Assembly (NCBI RefSeq): GCF_000012505.1
Contig: NC_007513.1
Location: forward strand, 2,108,001-2,172,000
Length of the DNA: 64,000 bases
DNA from: Synechococcus sp. CC9902
GTDB taxonomy: Bacteria > Cyanobacteriota > Cyanobacteriia > PCC-6307 > Cyanobiaceae
Direction of reading: 5' to 3'
The notes below the pieces were generated by a model. It did no database searches, had not been told where the DNA came from, and saw nothing but the letters and a program-made list of their open reading frames with translations. Position 1 is the first letter of the stretch; each line of letters begins with the position of its first letter. This document shows, piece after piece, positions 60,185 through 64,000 of the stretch. The position numbers and the translations under genes are program-made.

Positions 60185-62209
60185 TTAAACCTCTACTGGA
60201 ATGCGCCAACCCAAGCGCTCTGCTTCTTGCCGCGCTTGCTGTGGAACATCGGTTGCTACGAACATTCGGTGCAGCATCTGCACACCAAGCAGATGGTTAA
60301 TCACTGCATCCATCTGCACCCGATCAGCCTCGGTTGTCTCTGGGCTGTCGTGACGATCAAACAAGGCTTTCACACCGCTCTTGCTGAGCAAACCCGCCGC
60401 ATCAATGGCTTCGTCACTGAGGTAATCAGCCGCCAAGTTCTGCATTTGTGCCCATTTTTCAGGCTCTGTATGGGCCGGAGGTGCCATAAATGCAAATTTC
60501 TCGCGTTTGTAGAGAACATCAGGCAGGAGACCCGCCATCGCTTCCCTCAGGACGTATTTCTCTGTTTTCCCCTTAATCCGAAGCTCAGGAGGTACTTGCA
60601 CAGCCACCGCCGCGAGATGGTGATCAAGGAAAGCCGGTCGCGCTTCCATCGAATTGGCCATATCCACCCGATCACCACCCCAGGTCAAAATTTGACCTTC
60701 CAGCATCGTCTTAATCCATACATATTGAGCTTTATCGAGGGCATGACGGCCATCCAGTTGATCGCCATCCAACTGAGCCGCAATCGCCTTCCCTGGGGAA
60801 TACCCCTCAACGGCAATACGATGATGCTCCGCCAACAAATCGGGCACAAGAGGTACACAGGCCAACCAAGGTTGCAAACAGCTAGGCGTAAAACCCACGA
60901 CAGCCTCAAGATCAGGGTCATCAACCTGAGCAGCAGACAACATCGCTCCTTGGACTAATGAATTGGAGTCCTGTAGCAAGCACTCACAGGCTTCCCGCTC
61001 TTCCTTCGGAAGATCATCCAAACCGTGCAAAAACATGTCGCGCCGGAAGGCGGGGTATCCACCAAACAACTCATCGGAGCCTTCCCCAGTCATCACCACC
61101 TTGTAATCCACGCTATTGACATGACGACTCATCAAAAATTTCGCTACAGCCAATGTGTTGTAAATAGTGCGTTCGGTATGCCAAAGCGTTTGTTCCATAT
61201 GGCCATACAACTCATTTCCTGAGAGCCGCATTAGATCCTGTTGAGCCCCGGTGGCCTCAGCCATCTGCTGAGCAATCGGAGATTCGTCATAACGAACATC
61301 ATCAAAACCAATCGTGAAAGCTTTCACAGGGCCTTGGCTCACAGCCGACGCCAAACCAAGAATCGAACAACTATCAATTCCCCCAGAGAGGTAACAACCA
61401 ACGGGGACATCAGCGACCATGCGCAACTCCACAGCCTCCAGCAAGGCAGAGCGGACAGCTGACACATGATCAGCTTCATGACGCGTGAAATCCCGCTCAT
61501 CCATCCGAGGAAAATTGATATCCCAGTAGGTGGAATCCGAGACTTCTAAGCGCCCATTACAACGTTGCACCTTCAAGATGTGGCCTGGTTGTACTTGGTA
61601 TACGCCCTCAAAAGCGGTGCTTCCAGGCACCATCGTTTGCATGAGTTGATGAAATAACCCCTCCGACGTAAATCGACGTTCAACAGCTGGATGGGCAAAC
61701 AGCACTTTGAGCTCAGAGCCGAAAACCAAGCCTTCCGGCGTCATCGTCCAATACTGCGGCTTAACTCCAAAACGATCCCGAACTAAATACAAACAATCTT
61801 GATTGCGGTCATAGAGAGCAAAGGCAAATTCTCCACGCAAAAGCGGCAGCGTTTGCTCCAAGCCCTGTCGCTGATAAAGCCTCAACAGAATTTCAGAATC
61901 GCTCTTGCTGGCGAAACGAACGCCTTGCGCCGTGAGATCAGCACGGATGCGCTGAAAGTCGTAAAACTCACCGTTGTGCGCCATCAACACCTGGTTGTCC
62001 TCGCTGAGGAACGGTTGACGCGCCCGATTGCCATCGAGATCAATAATCGAAAGACGGGCATGGCAAAAACCAACACCACTACCCTCAAGCGATTCAATCC
62101 CAAAGCCATCCGGACCACGATGAGCCTGAATTGCTGCCATGTTCACCAGCAATTGCTGGTCGACACGATGTTCTGAATGCGTACGAAAGACGCCGCCGAT
62201 ACCGCACAT
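60185..62209 (-). CDS. Glutamine-hydrolysing asparagine synthase-like protein
   Basis: 674 residues from the ATG at 62209 ('MCGIGGVF'), with Cys2 as glutaminase nucleophile. The N-terminal Ntn glutaminase ('AHRGPDGFGIE', 'MAHNGEFYDFQRIR', 'SKSDSEILLRLY') is followed by an AsnB-type PP-loop 'GCYLSGGIDSCSILGLAS' and 'YKVVMTGEGSDELFGGYPAF'. Larger than housekeeping AsnB (about 550), like paralogues found in specialised clusters. It starts 8 bp after the pyrB-like stop, so it is in that operon. It may amidate something other than aspartate. Confidence 0.88.
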   Translation of the reverse strand: MCGIGGVFRTHSEHRVDQQLLVNMAAIQAHRGPDGFGIESLEGSGVGFCHARLSIIDLDGNRARQPFLSEDNQVLMAHNGEFYDFQRIRADLTAQGVRFASKSDSEILLRLYQRQGLEQTLPLLRGEFAFALYDRNQDCLYLVRDRFGVKPQYWTMTPEGLVFGSELKVLFAHPAVERRFTSEGLFHQLMQTMVPGSTAFEGVYQVQPGHILKVQRCNGRLEVSDSTYWDINFPRMDERDFTRHEADHVSAVRSALLEAVELRMVADVPVGCYLSGGIDSCSILGLASAVSQGPVKAFTIGFDDVRYDESPIAQQMAEATGAQQDLMRLSGNELYGHMEQTLWHTERTIYNTLAVAKFLMSRHVNSVDYKVVMTGEGSDELFGGYPAFRRDMFLHGLDDLPKEEREACECLLQDSNSLVQGAMLSAAQVDDPDLEAVVGFTPSCLQPWLACVPLVPDLLAEHHRIAVEGYSPGKAIAAQLDGDQLDGRHALDKAQYVWIKTMLEGQILTWGGDRVDMANSMEARPAFLDHHLAAVAVQVPPELRIKGKTEKYVLREAMAGLLPDVLYKREKFAFMAPPAHTEPEKWAQMQNLAADYLSDEAIDAAGLLSKSGVKALFDRHDSPETTEADRVQMDAVINHLLGVQMLHRMFVATDVPQQARQEAERLGWRIPVEV

Positions 62210-62217
62210 GATTCTGC

Positions 62218-63360
62218 TCAGACCACATCCATCACACGATCGGCTCGATCCACCATGCAGGTGAGCAGAGCCATTCGAAGAAACACAGCGCCTCGGGCCT
62301 GGCTGAAATACCAATTGTGAGGAGTGTCATCGAGGCAGGTGCTCAATTCAGGCCCCCGCGCCAGCGGATGCAACACAATCGCCTCGGGCTTAAACGGCAG
62401 ATCCCGCGTAAGACGAAACCCTCCACCATGCACCTCATAACTATCACCAACCCAAGCAATAGCGTTGATGTAAACCACATCAAGCTCAGGCAACTCCGCG
62501 CGTAAATCAGTCGCACAACGCAGAGACAAACCAGCCTTCAGCAACTCTTCTCGCTGACCGGGATCGAAGAGTGAAACATCATTTTCGATACCCGGCGCGT
62601 GAATCACTACCACCTCCTCTACCATCCCAGGGAATTTGGCGAGAATCCTTAGAAGAGACCGAACTGTTCGCATTCTCGATGGAATGCCAATAATTCCAAT
62701 ACGAATTCGATCCGACTCTGCAACGTTCGGAGCAGCAAGACTGGGTCTCCACTTCAAAATTGTGTAGAGATCAGCCATCGCCTGGGTGGGATGTTCATCA
62801 ATCCCATTTCCTGCATTAATGATCGGAATACGAAGCGTGGAACTCATCGCCACGACGGCTTCAGGATTGCTATCTCGGAGTACGACGCAATCTCCATAGT
62901 TATTAAACATATGGGCAACATCCTCGAGCGATTCACCCTTCGCGATTCCAGTTGTGCTTCGATCCGTGATGTTGATTGAATCGCCCCCTAAGCGGTGCCA
63001 AGCACTATCGAACGACAGACGTGTTCTTGTACTGGGCTCATAAAAGGCATTAATGAGGATTTTTCCAGTTAGAGGCGTGTTGTGTCGGATGTAGCGATCA
63101 GGATTGCTCTCGTACTTAGCCGCGAGACGGAACAGCTGTAAGAGGGTCTGTGCGGAGAAACTTTGAATCGAAACCACATGCTGGTTGGTCAAATCAATCA
63201 AGGGCTCAACAGCCTCATCGATCGAAGCCAACAAACACTGGGGCTGCGTCCTACCAAACACATCTGGGCCCAACGGTTGAAACCGAATCGGCTCTATACA
63301 CACATCAGCAGAAACAGACTGGACGATGGCCATGGCATAGGTGCATCGACATTCGATCAT
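62218..63360 (-). CDS. Aspartate/ornithine carbamoyltransferase-fold protein, divergent
   Basis: 380 residues, about 70 longer than bacterial PyrB at the N-terminus. The carbamoyl phosphate site is intact: 'FYEPSTRTRLSFDSAWHRLGG' (about 109-129), Lys in 'TGIAKGESLED', 'INAGNGIDEHPTQAMADLYT', and 'RMRTVRSLLRIL'. In contrast the loop where ATCase carries its aspartate-binding Arg/Gln reads 'AIAWVGDSYEVHGGGF', and the usual HPLPR is HPLARGPE. It is therefore unlikely to be the pyrimidine enzyme. A -10-like TATACT lies at 63464-63469, about 105 bp upstream. Confidence 0.85.
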   Translation of the reverse strand: MIECRCTYAMAIVQSVSADVCIEPIRFQPLGPDVFGRTQPQCLLASIDEAVEPLIDLTNQHVVSIQSFSAQTLLQLFRLAAKYESNPDRYIRHNTPLTGKILINAFYEPSTRTRLSFDSAWHRLGGDSINITDRSTTGIAKGESLEDVAHMFNNYGDCVVLRDSNPEAVVAMSSTLRIPIINAGNGIDEHPTQAMADLYTILKWRPSLAAPNVAESDRIRIGIIGIPSRMRTVRSLLRILAKFPGMVEEVVVIHAPGIENDVSLFDPGQREELLKAGLSLRCATDLRAELPELDVVYINAIAWVGDSYEVHGGGFRLTRDLPFKPEAIVLHPLARGPELSTCLDDTPHNWYFSQARGAVFLRMALLTCMVDRADRVMDVV

Positions 63361-63502
63361 TCAGACCGAACAAAATGCGGCAATACCAATCCCTAACAAG
63401 GCCTGGAATGACTGTCCACAAAACAGCCACTTCTTCATCAAATTAATCGACATTTGGTATCACAGTATATCATTTTTCCTCAAAAGTGTTCGCCGCAAAC
63501 AT

Positions 63503-63655
63503 TTACCAGATTCGTTTCTTGCGCCATTCGAAACACCAGATAGCCAGCAACATGAGCACGGCCAAAACAAGGGCTACCTGGCTCACAGCAATCACAGCCC
63601 CGAACCAAGACGCGTCGACATACCAGGCGAGAAAAACAAAGGGAATGCAACTCAT
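63503..63655 (-). CDS. 50-residue membrane peptide coupled to the symporter
   Basis: Its ATG at 63655 overlaps the symporter's TGA (ATGA). The 50 residues start 'MSCIPFVFLAWYVDASWFGA', have a long hydrophobic run (about 17-41) and end with a basic patch 'FEWRKKRIW'. Small accessory subunits are known for some SSS symporters (the longer DUF4212 type); this one is shorter and I cannot place it. Confidence 0.6.
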   Translation of the reverse strand: MSCIPFVFLAWYVDASWFGAVIAVSQVALVLAVLMLLAIWCFEWRKKRIW

Positions 63656-64000
63656 AGAGCCTCCTTCAGCAGAGACCACTGAAAGCGTTCAGGCCATCGA
63701 ACACTCCCCACCACCATCACCAAAGCCGACACCGCTGTTGAGAAAACTGCAGCGCAGTACGGCGCAATCCAGACATAGGCCGACAAGCCAACAACACTCC
63801 CCGACACCATCGCCACGATCGCAGCATTGCGATTGGCGTGAGGCCAGTACAGCCCGCAGGCCACAGGCCAGACGGTTGAAGCCACTAGGGCACCCGTAAA
63901 GAACAACACCGAAGCCAAGGAATCCAACCGTGGCCATGACAACAACAACGTCAAAACAGCTAACCCAACCACCGTGACCCGAGCGGCCTGCTTGAGCTGA
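63652..64000 (-). CDS. Sodium:solute symporter (SSS) family, C-terminal part only
   Basis: The frame is open to the right edge; about 115 residues of the C-terminus are visible. 'AARVTVVGLAVLTLLLSWPRLDSL', then 'ASTVWPVACGLYWPHANRNAAIVAMVSGSVVGL' match the last conserved block of SSS transporters (the 'P...GLYW..AN..GA..GM..G...GL' pattern), followed by two more helices. Substrate unknown; SSS members carry urea, proline, nucleobases or sugars. Confidence 0.8.
   Translation of the reverse strand, partial: QLKQAARVTVVGLAVLTLLLSWPRLDSLASVLFFTGALVASTVWPVACGLYWPHANRNAAIVAMVSGSVVGLSAYVWIAPYCAAVFSTAVSALVMVVGSVRWPERFQWSLLKEAL

Overview
The window looks like a chromosomal segment of a marine unicellular picocyanobacterium, most likely Synechococcus (possibly Cyanobium). 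The evidence is a high-light-inducible protein gene preceded by an HLR1-type RpaB site, a cyanobacterial chorismate lyase-like gene, a DUF1830 gene, a group 2 sigma factor, glucosylglycerate osmolyte genes, a full urea transporter plus urease block, and dense packing with many 1-4 bp stop/start overlaps. Strain or species cannot be named from the sequence alone.

Layout. 0-10 kb: housekeeping genes (mnmG, chorismate lyase-like, SprT, ligA) mixed with small cyanobacterial unknowns. 10-20 kb: a three-gene ABC-2 exporter operon followed by a TVP38/DedA-like membrane protein, a MscS-type channel, valS, and an operon that couples a periplasmic-binding-type lipoprotein to a second MscS-type channel. 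20-24.3 kb: a 2-oxoglutarate oxygenase, an SDR, a Fur-family regulator overlapping a degenerate metallo-beta-lactamase-fold gene, and the Hli gene. 24.4-26.9 kb: an AT-richer, poorly coding stretch with a methyltransferase and orphan ORFs, ending at the 3' end of tRNA-Val(TAC). 27-43 kb: core metabolism (mazG, arfB, speE-speB, gcvT, aspS, sigma factor, pyrG-queE, queC-pabB-pabC-like, an APC permease). 43-47 kb: divergent gpgP/glycoside phosphorylase versus gpgS, with a 17-bp palindrome between them. 47.4-58 kb: urtABCDE, ureGFE and ureDABC. 58-64 kb: an unusual same-strand cassette of an SSS-family symporter, a 50-residue membrane peptide, an aspartate carbamoyltransferase-like protein with a replaced substrate loop, an asparagine synthase-like protein, an M20 amidohydrolase and a DUF1028 protein.

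How it fits together. Two themes stand out. One is nitrogen scavenging: urea uptake under an NtcA-like promoter, urease, and the adjacent ureide/carbamoyl-type cassette, whose substrate is unknown. The other is osmotic and mechanical stress: two MscS proteins, one tied to a binding lipoprotein, plus glucosylglycerate synthesis and turnover. The best candidates for something undescribed are the 58-64 kb cassette and the lipoprotein-MscS pair. Several small proteins below the usual size cut-off (10097, 5800 and 63503) are supported by stop/start overlaps or by fitting tightly between genes.
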